Part shown: positions 35,136 to 44,024 of the stretch, piece after piece
How positions within the stretch are numbered: the stretch's first letter is position 1
Layout of the letters: each line of letters begins with the position of its first letter
Origin: Buchnera aphidicola (Tuberolachnus salignus)
Lineage (GTDB): Bacteria > Pseudomonadota > Gammaproteobacteria > Enterobacterales > Enterobacteriaceae
NCBI RefSeq assembly: GCF_900016785.1
Contig: NZ_LN890285.1
Span: 1-64,000 of the forward strand
DNA length: 64,000 bases
Direction: 5' to 3'
Translations under genes and position numbers: made by a program
The notes under the pieces: generated by a model
Told to the model about the DNA's origin: nothing
Databases searched by the model: none
Seen by the model: the letters and a program-made list of their open reading frames with translations, nothing else

Positions 35136-36512
35136 ATGAATTTATGGGGTGGAAGATTTACAAAAAAATCTCATCAAAAATTTGAAAAATTTAATAATTC
35201 TTTTGAAATAGATTATCGTTTATTTCATGAGGATATTTTTTCATCTATTGCATGGTCAAAAATCTTATGTGATGTTCAAGTATTAACTATTCAAGAACAA
35301 AAAATTATAGAAACTGGTTTATATGATGTTGAAAAAGAATTTATTAATATAAAAAAAAAAAATATATTTAATTCAGAAGATGTACATAGTTGGATAGAAA
35401 AAAAATTAATTGAAAAAATTGGTATTTTAGGAAAAAAATTGCATACAGGACGTAGTAGAAATGATCAAATAGCAACAGATTTAAAATTATGGTGTAAAAC
35501 TAAAATTAAAATATTATTTAAAAAAATTGTAAAATTACAAACATCATTTTTAAATGTTGCTGAATTGTATCAAAATGTAATTTTTCCTGGTTATACTCAT
35601 TTACAAAGAGCTCAACCGATTACGTTTTCTTATTGGTGTTTAGCTTATTTTGAAATGTTAGAAAGAGATTATATTAAATTAAAACATGCTTTGTCAAATT
35701 TAGATTATTCACCTTTAGGATCTGGTGCTATTTCTGGTACTTCTTGGGAAATTGATCGTCATAAATTAGCTCAATTTATGTCTTTTAAAACTTGCACTAA
35801 TAATGCATTAGATAGTGTATCTGATCGTGATTTTATTATTGAATTATTATCTGTTTCTTCAATTAGTATGATGCATTTATCACGTTTTTCTGAAGATTTT
35901 ATTTTTTATAATACTAATGAAGCAAATTTTATAGAATTAGAAGATAATATCACATCTGGTTCTTCGCTATTACCTCAAAAAAAAAATCCCGATATTTTAG
36001 AATTAATTCGTGGACGTTGCAGTACAGTATATGGTTGTTTATTTTCTGTTTGCACTTTATTAAAAGGTTTACCATTGTCTTATAATAAAGATTTACAAGA
36101 AGAAAAAAGACATTTATTTTTAAGTTTAGATATGTGGGAAAGTTGTTTAGATATTTCTTCTTTAGTTTTAAAAAATTTTAAAATTAATGTACAGAAATGT
36201 CAAATTGCAGTACAAGAAGGATACAGTAATTCTACAGAATTAGTTGATTATTTAGTTCAAAAAAATGTACCCTTTCGAGAAGCTCATCATATAGTGGGTC
36301 AGATTATAATATATGCTATACAAAAAAAACAACCAATAGAAAATCTTGAATTAAAAGAATTACAAAAATATCATAAAAAAATTGATCAAACAGTATATAA
36401 AGTTTTAACATTAAAATCATGTTTAAATAAAAAAAATTCTTTTGGAGGTTCTTCTTTAAAACGAATTGAGGAATCATTAAAAAATGCAAAAATTCTCTTA
36501 TTAAATAAGTAA
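35136..36512 (+). CDS. argH: Argininosuccinate lyase
   Basis: Splits argininosuccinate to arginine and fumarate, the last step of the pathway. 458 residues (E. coli 457). The fumarase/aspartase superfamily signature GSSLLPQKKNPD carries the catalytic Ser, and HTGRSRNDQIATD and the THLQRAQP loop are present. Together with argG it completes only the citrulline-to-arginine half. Confidence 0.98.
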   Translation: MNLWGGRFTKKSHQKFEKFNNSFEIDYRLFHEDIFSSIAWSKILCDVQVLTIQEQKIIETGLYDVEKEFINIKKKNIFNSEDVHSWIEKKLIEKIGILGKKLHTGRSRNDQIATDLKLWCKTKIKILFKKIVKLQTSFLNVAELYQNVIFPGYTHLQRAQPITFSYWCLAYFEMLERDYIKLKHALSNLDYSPLGSGAISGTSWEIDRHKLAQFMSFKTCTNNALDSVSDRDFIIELLSVSSISMMHLSRFSEDFIFYNTNEANFIELEDNITSGSSLLPQKKNPDILELIRGRCSTVYGCLFSVCTLLKGLPLSYNKDLQEEKRHLFLSLDMWESCLDISSLVLKNFKINVQKCQIAVQEGYSNSTELVDYLVQKNVPFREAHHIVGQIIIYAIQKKQPIENLELKELQKYHKKIDQTVYKVLTLKSCLNKKNSFGGSSLKRIEESLKNAKILLLNK

Positions 36513-36908
36513 AATATTTTAATTTTTATATTTTTAAAAATATTTATTAAATTTTTGTTTTTATTATAAATTAAATAAATTTATTTAAATTTTTCAAAAA
36601 ATATTTTTATAATATTATTTTTAAAATATATATAAAATTAAAAATTTTATATTTAATGTATATGAAAAATTTTTGCATTTACATTCTATTAAAATATCAA
36701 ATAAATGTTTTAAATAAATAGTTTCTTAAATATCTATAAGGAAGTAGATATTTTTTTAGATATTTAAATTATAAATATTTTGATTTGAAAAAATATTTTT
36801 TTAACGTGTAATAATAATATTTTTAATACATGTTTTTATTCGTATATTATAAAAAATTTTATATATTTAAATTTTTTATTTTAATTTTTTAAAGTTCAAA
36901 TATTTTTC
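36513..36908. other. 396-bp AT-rich spacer between convergent argH and rpoD
   Basis: No reading frame or RNA gene is recognised. The only structure is the hairpin at 36728-36753. The spacer is long for this genome and could be eroded gene space. Confidence 0.5.
36728..36757 (+). terminator. Hairpin terminator candidate after argH
   Basis: A perfect 9-bp stem AAATATCTA/TAGATATTT with loop TAAGGAAG, followed by TTTT. A third copy of the arm (AGATATTTA) follows at about 36758. It is 216 nt beyond argH and 150 nt beyond rpoD, so which gene it serves is unclear. Confidence 0.5.
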
Positions 36909-38762
36909 TTATGAATCATCTAAAAAACTTTTTAATATTTCTGATCGGCTAGGATGTCGTAGTTTTCTTAACGCTTTTGCTTCAATTTGTCGTATTCGTT
37001 CTCGTGTTACATCAAATTGTTTCCCGACTTCTTCTAATGTATGATCAGTATTCATATCTATTCCAAAACGCATACGTAAAACTTTTGCTTCTCGAGCAGT
37101 CAATCCTGCTAAGACATTATGAGTAATAGTTTTTAAACTTTCTGAAGTTGCGGATTCTAAAGGAAGTTCTAAATTTGTATCTTCTATAAAATCTCCTAAA
37201 TGTGAATCATCATCATCTCCAATAGGAGTTTCCATGGAAATTGGCTCTTTAGCAATTTTTAGTACCTTTCTTATTTTGTCTTCTGGAATTAACATTTTTT
37301 CTGATAATTCTTCTGGTGTAGGTTCTCTTCCTATTTCTTGTAACATTTGACGTGAAATTCGATTAAGTTTATTAATAGTTTCTATCATATGTACTGGTAT
37401 ACGAATAGTTCGAGCTTGATCTGCAATAGAACGCGTAATAGCTTGTCGAATCCACCAAGTAGCATATGTAGAAAATTTGTATCCTCGTCTATATTCAAAT
37501 TTATCCACAGCTTTCATTAAACCAATATTTCCTTCTTGTATCAAATCTAAAAATTGTAATCCACGATTAGTATATTTTTTAGCAATTGAGATAACTAATC
37601 GTAAATTAGCTTCTACCATTTCTTTTTTAGCACGTTTTGTTTTTGTTTTTCCTAAAGATATACGTTTATAAATATCTTTAATTTGATAAATTGTTAATCC
37701 TATTTTTTTTTCTATTGATAATAATTTATTAATTTTTTCAAAAATTTTTATTTTATATTGATATATTTTTTTTGACCAGTCAGTTTTATAATTTAAAATT
37801 TTTGATATCCAATCCGTTTGAGTTGTTCTATTTCTAAAAATTATTAAAAATTTTTTTTTAGGCATTTTACAAATTTCAACACAAATGTTCATTAATGAGT
37901 GTTCTTGCATTCTAATTTTTGTAATTACAATTTGCAAATGTTGGATTAATAAATCAAATTGTTTAGGTACTAATCGAAATTGTGTAAAAATTTTTGATAA
38001 TTTAGAAATAGCATTAATAGAATCTTTATGGTTTCTTTTTTTTTTTTGAATAATATGATAAGTTAAAAAATATTGTTTTCGTAATTTTTGAAATTTTTTC
38101 TTTGCTACAATAGGATCAATATGATTATCATTTTCTTCTGAAATTTCAGAATTTATAGAATGAAAATTATTTTGATTTTTAATTTTTAATTCATTAGATG
38201 TTGAATTTTTTGATAATGTAGGAATTATTAAGTTTATTTCAGGAGTAAAAGAGATATCGATAAAGCCTGTAATTATTTCTGACAATTTTATAAATCCTTT
38301 TTCCACTTTTTTATATTGTTCTAAAAAATGTAAAATAGTTTTTGGATATTCAGACATTGAACATTGTATTTGATTTAATCCTTCTTCAATTCTTTTTGCT
38401 AGATTAATTTCTCCTTCACGAGTTAATAGTTCTACTGTTCCCATTTCTCGCATATACATACGCACTGGATCTGTTGTTCTACCTAATTCTGTTTCTACTT
38501 GCGATAAAACTCTTTCTGTAGTCTCTGCTACATCTTCTTCAACATCAGTTGGGGGAGCATTTAAAATTAAATTTCCTGCATCACGTGCTTCTTCAACAAT
38601 TTGTATTCCTAAATCATTAATCATTTGAATAATATCTTTAATTTGTTCAGGATCAATTATATTATTTGGAAGATAATCATTTACTTCAGAATATGTTAAA
38701 TAACCTTGTTCTTTTCCATGTAAAACAAGTAATTTTAACTGTGATTTAGGTTTTTGTTCCAT
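36909..38762 (-). CDS. rpoD: RNA polymerase housekeeping sigma factor RpoD (sigma-70)
   Basis: Primary sigma factor. 617 residues (E. coli 613). Region 1.1 begins [23 protein letters not shown]. Region 2 has [41 protein letters not shown] core, and region 4.2 reads [23 protein letters not shown]. The non-conserved middle region is Lys/Asn-rich. Last gene of the rpsU-dnaG-rpoD macromolecular synthesis operon, kept in the E. coli order. Confidence 0.98.
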   Translation of the reverse strand: MEQKPKSQLKLLVLHGKEQGYLTYSEVNDYLPNNIIDPEQIKDIIQMINDLGIQIVEEARDAGNLILNAPPTDVEEDVAETTERVLSQVETELGRTTDPVRMYMREMGTVELLTREGEINLAKRIEEGLNQIQCSMSEYPKTILHFLEQYKKVEKGFIKLSEIITGFIDISFTPEINLIIPTLSKNSTSNELKIKNQNNFHSINSEISEENDNHIDPIVAKKKFQKLRKQYFLTYHIIQKKKRNHKDSINAISKLSKIFTQFRLVPKQFDLLIQHLQIVITKIRMQEHSLMNICVEICKMPKKKFLIIFRNRTTQTDWISKILNYKTDWSKKIYQYKIKIFEKINKLLSIEKKIGLTIYQIKDIYKRISLGKTKTKRAKKEMVEANLRLVISIAKKYTNRGLQFLDLIQEGNIGLMKAVDKFEYRRGYKFSTYATWWIRQAITRSIADQARTIRIPVHMIETINKLNRISRQMLQEIGREPTPEELSEKMLIPEDKIRKVLKIAKEPISMETPIGDDDDSHLGDFIEDTNLELPLESATSESLKTITHNVLAGLTAREAKVLRMRFGIDMNTDHTLEEVGKQFDVTRERIRQIEAKALRKLRHPSRSEILKSFLDDS

Positions 38763-38926
38763 AAGATGACATCCACTATGATTAATGAGTTGATTATAAA
38801 ACGTTAAATTATATTAATATAATATTTTAAAATATATATAAGTATTTTAATGTAAAATATATATAAAATTAATAAAATACTATATTTAAAAATTTTCAAG
38901 AAAAATAGAAAAAAATATAATATTTT

Positions 38927-40687
38927 TTATTTATTTTTTTGTATAGTAGAAGTTAACATTTTATTAAAATTCCATATTTTTTTTTTTTCAGACAATCTTA
39001 GTCCTTTACGTTTTTCTTTCAGGATTAATAAATTATATTGATATTCTATTTCTTTTAATTCAAGATTATGTAATAGGTCTAAAAATGTTTGATTAATTTG
39101 ATTAGATGCAATCATATTGTCCCAACTTAATAATTTTTTAAATATATTTTCATGCTGAGTATCTCTAAAATATTCTAATAATTGTCCTATTTTAATTTGA
39201 GGACTTTGAATAATATATTGAATTAATTTAATAAAAATAGATATTCCGGGAATATGAAAAGATTTTAAATATTCTAAATTAGAAATTTTTTTTACTAATT
39301 TAGGATTTTGTAAAATTAAACTTATTAATAATCTCATTGTAGTTCTTTTTATTATTTTTTTTTTTGTTTGCAACGTTTTGTGTTTAAAACTAATTATTGC
39401 ATTTAAATCTTCTGATTCTAAAAAATCTATTTTATATCCTAAAATTTTTCTTAAATATAATCGTATCATTTTTCCTGGAATTTTTTTAATTAATGGTATA
39501 ACAGTTTTACTAAATTTTATTTTAGAATTAATAGAATTTAAGGGTATTTTTTTCATAAAATAATTAAAAAAAAATTTATAAAAACTTTGTGATTTTTTAA
39601 TGCGTAATAAAAATTTTTGAGTTCCTTCTTTAATAATGATACTATTTGGATCTTCGGTATTAGGTAAAATTATAAATTTAATAGTTCGGTCATCAGATAA
39701 ATAAGGTAATATTGATAATAATGATTTCCAATGAGCTTGTTGTCCTATTTTATCACCATCATAACAAAAAATAATGTTAGGGCTGATTTGAAATAAAGAT
39801 TTTATTTGATATTCACTTAAATTCGTTCCCATAATGCTAACAACATATGGAATATTATATTGGTTTAAAGAAATAACATCTAAATATCCTTCTACAACTA
39901 TTAAAAAAGGAGGATGTGGATTAATTTGATATAATTCATATATTCCATAAAGATTTTTTTTTTTAGAAAAAATTAAAGTTTCTGGAGAATTAAGATATTT
40001 TGGAAATAAATTTTTATTTAATGTACGTCCTCCAAATCCATTAATTTTACCATATTGAGATCGAATAGGAAAAATGATTCTTTGATGAAAACGATCATAT
40101 TTCTTTGAAATTAATTTGTTTGTACTTAATCCTGTTTCTTCAGAAATGTTAGTATTAATTTTTTTTTTTTTAAAAAATTTTTGGATTTGAGTTTGATCAT
40201 TTGAAGCATATCCTAAAGAAAATTTTTTTATAATAAAATTATTAATTCCTCTATGATATAAGTATTTTAATGCATGAATATTAGATGTATAAAATAAATT
40301 TTGTGAATAAATTTTACATACTTGTTTTAAAATAGTATGTAAAATATTAATTTTTAAATATTTTTTTTTTTCATAAGAATCTAAATTTTTATATGGTATT
40401 TTTAAATTATGTAAAGAAGCTAAATGATAAATACTTTCTAAAAAATTATATCCTTCATATTTCATAAGAAAATCAATTGAATTTCCATATATATTACATC
40501 CAAAACAATAAAAAAATTGTTTTGCTTTATTAATAACAAAAGAAGGAGTTTTTTCTTGATGAAAAGGGCACAATGCATGATAATTGTTACCCATTTTTTT
40601 TAATATGATACGATTTCCGATTAAATCTATGATATTTGTTCGTTCTAATAATTCTTGAATAAAAATTTTTGGTATTTTTTCAGTCAT
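38927..40687 (-). CDS. dnaG: DNA primase
   Basis: Makes RNA primers at the fork. 586 residues (E. coli 581). The N-terminal zinc-binding domain CPFHQEKTPSF...FYCFGC is intact, the TOPRIM core shows VVEGYLDVI and CYDGDKIGQ, and the C-terminal helicase-binding domain is present but AT-biased. Middle gene of the rpsU-dnaG-rpoD unit. Confidence 0.97.
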   Translation of the reverse strand: MTEKIPKIFIQELLERTNIIDLIGNRIILKKMGNNYHALCPFHQEKTPSFVINKAKQFFYCFGCNIYGNSIDFLMKYEGYNFLESIYHLASLHNLKIPYKNLDSYEKKKYLKINILHTILKQVCKIYSQNLFYTSNIHALKYLYHRGINNFIIKKFSLGYASNDQTQIQKFFKKKKINTNISEETGLSTNKLISKKYDRFHQRIIFPIRSQYGKINGFGGRTLNKNLFPKYLNSPETLIFSKKKNLYGIYELYQINPHPPFLIVVEGYLDVISLNQYNIPYVVSIMGTNLSEYQIKSLFQISPNIIFCYDGDKIGQQAHWKSLLSILPYLSDDRTIKFIILPNTEDPNSIIIKEGTQKFLLRIKKSQSFYKFFFNYFMKKIPLNSINSKIKFSKTVIPLIKKIPGKMIRLYLRKILGYKIDFLESEDLNAIISFKHKTLQTKKKIIKRTTMRLLISLILQNPKLVKKISNLEYLKSFHIPGISIFIKLIQYIIQSPQIKIGQLLEYFRDTQHENIFKKLLSWDNMIASNQINQTFLDLLHNLELKEIEYQYNLLILKEKRKGLRLSEKKKIWNFNKMLTSTIQKNK

Positions 40688-40766
40688 ATTGGATAATTTT
40701 TATCTTAATGTTATATAATATTGAATAAAAAAATAAAAATATCATATTATAAATTAAAAAAATTTT

Positions 40767-40982
40767 TTAATATAATCGAACACGTTTTAAATTTTCACGT
40801 GTTAATTTTTTTGTTAAACGTTTAATAGCAGATGCTTTTGCACGTTTTCTTTTTGTCGTCGGTTTTTCATAAAATTCTCTACGACGAATTTCAGCTAATA
40901 TTCCAGCTTTTTCGCAAGAACGTTTAAATCTTCTTAAAGCTACATCGAATGGTTCATTGTCTCGAATTTTAATAATAGGCAT
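40767..40982 (-). CDS. rpsU: 30S ribosomal protein S21
   Basis: A 71-residue basic protein (E. coli 71), [20 protein letters not shown] at its start, needed for initiation on many mRNAs. First gene of the rpsU-dnaG-rpoD operon, divergent from tsaD across 125 bp as in E. coli. Confidence 0.98.
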   Translation of the reverse strand: MPIIKIRDNEPFDVALRRFKRSCEKAGILAEIRRREFYEKPTTKRKRAKASAIKRLTKKLTRENLKRVRLY

Positions 40983-41107
40983 AATTTCCCTTAAAAGATA
41001 AATTTTATTATAAAAAATAAATATATTTTTTTTAAAAAAAATATTTTTATTGTTTATTTATGAAATATAGTATTATATATTTTTAGCATAATATTTAGGA
41101 AAAAACA

Positions 41108-42133
41108 ATGAGAGTTTTAGGAATTGAAACATCTTGCGATGATACTTCAGTTGCAATATATGATAATAAACATGGTTTAATTTATGATAAGACTTTAAAT
41201 CAAGACATTGTACATTCTTGTTTTGGGGGAGTAGTACCTGAATTAGCAGCTCGATCACATATAAATCAATTAATTTTTTTAATTCAGAAAAGTATAAAAA
41301 AATTACAATATCATGTTCGATATAATAAAAATAAAAAAATTGTTGATTTAATTGCATATACAGCGGGTCCAGGGTTAATTGGATCTTTATTAGTTGGTGC
41401 CACTATGGGATGTACTTTGTCATGTTCATGGAATATTCCTTGTATTGGGGTTAATCATTTAGAGGGACATATTTTTTCAGTTATGTTACAAAAAAATAAA
41501 CCAACATTTCCATTTTTGAGTTTATTAGTATCAGGAGGAAATACTCAATTAATTTATGTTTTTGAAATTGGAAAGTATAAAATTTTAGGAGAAACTTTAG
41601 ATGATGCGGTAGGAAATGTTTTTGATAAAGTTGCACAACAATTAAATTTAAAATATCCGGGAGGACCAAAATTATCTCAATTAGCAAAATTTGGGAAAAA
41701 AAGTAATTATTATTTTCCTCGACCAATGATAAAATCATTAAATTTTAATTTTAGTTTCTCAGGTTTACGTACTTATACTGAAAACATTATTAAAACTAGT
41801 CAAAAAACGTTTCAAAACCAAGCAAATATTGCTAAAGCTTTTGAAGATGCGGCGATTGAAACTCTAGTATTAAAATGTAAATATGCATTAAAAAAAACAG
41901 GTTTGAATACTTTAGTAGTATGTGGTGGTGTAAGTTCAAATTTAGTATTACGATATCAACTTAAAAAATTAATGAGTAGTCTATATGGAAATATTTTTTT
42001 TGCAAAAAAAAAATTTTGTACGGATAATGCCGCTATGATTGCATATACTGGTTATTTAAAATCAAAAAAATATCATTCTTTTGTATCAAATTCAATTTTT
42101 GTAAATCCAAAATGGACAATTTCTCAAATATAA
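41108..42133 (+). CDS. tsaD: tRNA threonylcarbamoyladenosine synthase catalytic subunit TsaD
   Basis: Transfers the threonylcarbamoyl group to A37 of ANN-decoding tRNAs. 341 residues (E. coli 337). It begins MRVLGIETSCDDTS; the metal-binding histidines are in NHLEGH, the nucleotide loop is LVSGGNTQL, and the C-terminal TDNAAMIAYTG holds the conserved Asp. AGGA precedes the ATG. Confidence 0.98.
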   Translation: MRVLGIETSCDDTSVAIYDNKHGLIYDKTLNQDIVHSCFGGVVPELAARSHINQLIFLIQKSIKKLQYHVRYNKNKKIVDLIAYTAGPGLIGSLLVGATMGCTLSCSWNIPCIGVNHLEGHIFSVMLQKNKPTFPFLSLLVSGGNTQLIYVFEIGKYKILGETLDDAVGNVFDKVAQQLNLKYPGGPKLSQLAKFGKKSNYYFPRPMIKSLNFNFSFSGLRTYTENIIKTSQKTFQNQANIAKAFEDAAIETLVLKCKYALKKTGLNTLVVCGGVSSNLVLRYQLKKLMSSLYGNIFFAKKKFCTDNAAMIAYTGYLKSKKYHSFVSNSIFVNPKWTISQI

Positions 42134-42185
42134 TTTTTTTTAAAAAAAATTTTTAAAAAATTAAAAAGATAAATTAGAGGTTGTT

Positions 42186-43418
42186 TTGAAAATATATTTA
42201 GTAGGTGGAGCAATTCGAGATTCTTTGTTAGGACTACCGATACATGATCGAGATTGGGTAGTAGTAGGAAGTACTCCTGAAAAAATGATTAAAAAAAATT
42301 TTTTGCAAGTTGGAAAAGATTTTCCAGTATTTATTCATCCACTGACTCGAGAAGAATATGCATTAGCAAGAACAGAAAGAAAAAATGGTGTTGGGTATAC
42401 TGGATTTAAAATAAATTTTTCCAAAAAAGTTACATTAGAAGAAGATTTAGTTAGACGAGATTTAACTATTAATGCTATTGCTCAAGATCAAGTAGGAAAT
42501 TTTATTGATCCTTTTTTTGGTCGTTTAGATATAAAAAAAAGAGTTTTAAGACATGTTTCAAAAGCTTTTCAAGAAGATCCATTACGAGTTTTTAGAGTAG
42601 CGCGTTTTTCTGCTAATTTATTTCATTTAGGATTTTTTATTGCAAAAGAAACTTTGTCTTTGATGAAATTAATTTGTAAAACTAGGAATATTAATACTTT
42701 ATTACCTGATCGAATTTGGAAAGAAATGGAAAAAGGATTGAAATCTTTTTATCCACATGTTTTTTTAATGGTTTTAGATCAATGTAAGGCTTTAAAATAT
42801 GTGTGTCCTGAAATTTTTCATTTATTGCATCCTGTTACATTAGTTTCATTTCCATCTATTGACATGTCTTTAAGACAATTTATTTTTAAAGAATTAGCGC
42901 GTATCTCTTACTGTACAAAAAATATTAATATTAGATTTTCATATTTATGTCAATTTTTTTCTAAAATATGTCCTAAATCTATATCATCAAAAAAATTTAT
43001 TTTTTTTGATAAAAAATCTTCGGAAATAGTAAATTCTTTATGTTTAAGATTAAAAGTCTCAACAGAAATACGTAAAATTTCAGTTTTTATGTGTGGTTTT
43101 TATTATTTTTTACAAAACATTTTTGTCCAAAAATCTGAAGATATTGTTAAATTTTTTAACATTATTGATCTTTGGAGAAAACCGAAACGATTAAAACATT
43201 TAAAATATTTAAAAAATTATGAAAAATCTTTTTTTTCAAGAAAATGTAAAATGTCTTTAGGAGAACTTTTATTAGCTATGTTTAACGTAGTTCAACAAAT
43301 TACAGTTAAAACATATCATCTTAAAAAAAATTTTACTGGTATTGAAATACGTTTAGAATTAAATCGTTTACGTAGTAAAGTATTAAAAAAATGGTTACAT
43401 TTAAACTTTTTTGAATAA
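42186..43418 (+). CDS. cca: CCA-adding tRNA nucleotidyltransferase with degenerate HD domain
   Basis: Adds or repairs the 3' CCA of tRNAs. 410 residues (E. coli 412). It starts with TTG, five bases after AGAGG, giving MKIYLVGGAIRDSLLG. The nucleotidyltransferase head is complete: GGAIRDSLLG, the catalytic acids in HDRDW, RRDLTIN and EDPLRVFRVARF. The C-terminal HD phosphohydrolase domain has lost its metal site: the E. coli ALCHDLGKG region reads YLCQFFSKI. Six of the seven tRNAs in this window lack an encoded CCA, so the head must work. Confidence 0.94.
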   Translation: MKIYLVGGAIRDSLLGLPIHDRDWVVVGSTPEKMIKKNFLQVGKDFPVFIHPLTREEYALARTERKNGVGYTGFKINFSKKVTLEEDLVRRDLTINAIAQDQVGNFIDPFFGRLDIKKRVLRHVSKAFQEDPLRVFRVARFSANLFHLGFFIAKETLSLMKLICKTRNINTLLPDRIWKEMEKGLKSFYPHVFLMVLDQCKALKYVCPEIFHLLHPVTLVSFPSIDMSLRQFIFKELARISYCTKNINIRFSYLCQFFSKICPKSISSKKFIFFDKKSSEIVNSLCLRLKVSTEIRKISVFMCGFYYFLQNIFVQKSEDIVKFFNIIDLWRKPKRLKHLKYLKNYEKSFFSRKCKMSLGELLLAMFNVVQQITVKTYHLKKNFTGIEIRLELNRLRSKVLKKWLHLNFFE

Positions 43419-43442
43419 TGTTTTAAAAAGATTTATGTTTTA

Positions 43443-43946
43443 TTAAAAAATATTTTTTATAGTGAAAATTTTAGTTTGTCCTGATTTGATTATTGTATAT
43501 GGTTTTATTATTTTTTTTGGAGAAAAATTGTTTAATTCAATATTTATTATTACTAGAATAAAAGAAGAAATCAGATTTTTTTTAAGATTTAGAACCAGGA
43601 TTGTTTCTCCAGTATATACATTAATCTCAGGAGCGAAAAATTGATAATTTTTGTTTTTTTGAATAATATCTTTTTTAATAATTAATTTCATAAAAATATT
43701 TAGATATGGATTTAAAAAAATAAAAAATTTTTTTTTAAAAAAAAATTTTTGATAAATTTTTCCTTGAAAAGGTGCAGTTATAATTTTTTTAAAAGGTTGA
43801 ATAATTATTTGATAAACATTTTTATTATTTTCTTTTCTTTTAGAAAATATGTTTGTTATTTTTCCAGTAATTGGCGCATAAATACTTAATGTTTTTTTTT
43901 TTTTATTTTTTTTTTGTAAAAAATTGTGAAAAAAATTCATATTCAA
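43443..43946 (-). CDS. crr: Degenerate PTS glucose-specific EIIA (Crr) homologue
   Basis: 167 residues, E. coli Crr 169. The frame matches EIIA-Glc without gaps in the core: TLSIYAPITGKITNI (TIEIIAPLSGEIVNI), ITAPFQGKI (MVAPVDGTI), and GETILVLNL (GDTVIEFDL). The two active-site histidines of E. coli (His75, His90) are both replaced by Lys, at residues 72 and 87, keeping the 15-residue spacing. It therefore cannot accept phosphate in the normal way. Its donors ptsH and ptsI, which normally adjoin it, are absent here; ligA follows 78 bp away. It is either a decaying gene or has another role. Confidence 0.85.
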   Translation of the reverse strand: MNMNFFHNFLQKKNKKKKTLSIYAPITGKITNIFSKRKENNKNVYQIIIQPFKKIITAPFQGKIYQKFFFKKKFFIFLNPYLNIFMKLIIKKDIIQKNKNYQFFAPEINVYTGETILVLNLKKNLISSFILVIINIELNNFSPKKIIKPYTIIKSGQTKIFTIKNIF

Positions 43947-44024
43947 GTATCCTTTTTTTTAAAAAAATATATTTTTTAATAATAAATTTTTTTAAAGTTA
44001 AAATTATTATATGATGGTGTCATA

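Noticed and set aside
37501..37510. A second perfect DnaA box (TTATCCACAG), and another TTATCCACA near 42750
   Set aside because: They lie inside the rpoD and cca coding regions and are explained by conserved codons; single isolated boxes are expected by chance.
43462..43644. A + strand frame opposite crr
   Set aside because: Low-complexity shadow of the crr frame without a ribosome site; the minus-strand frame has clear EIIA homology.
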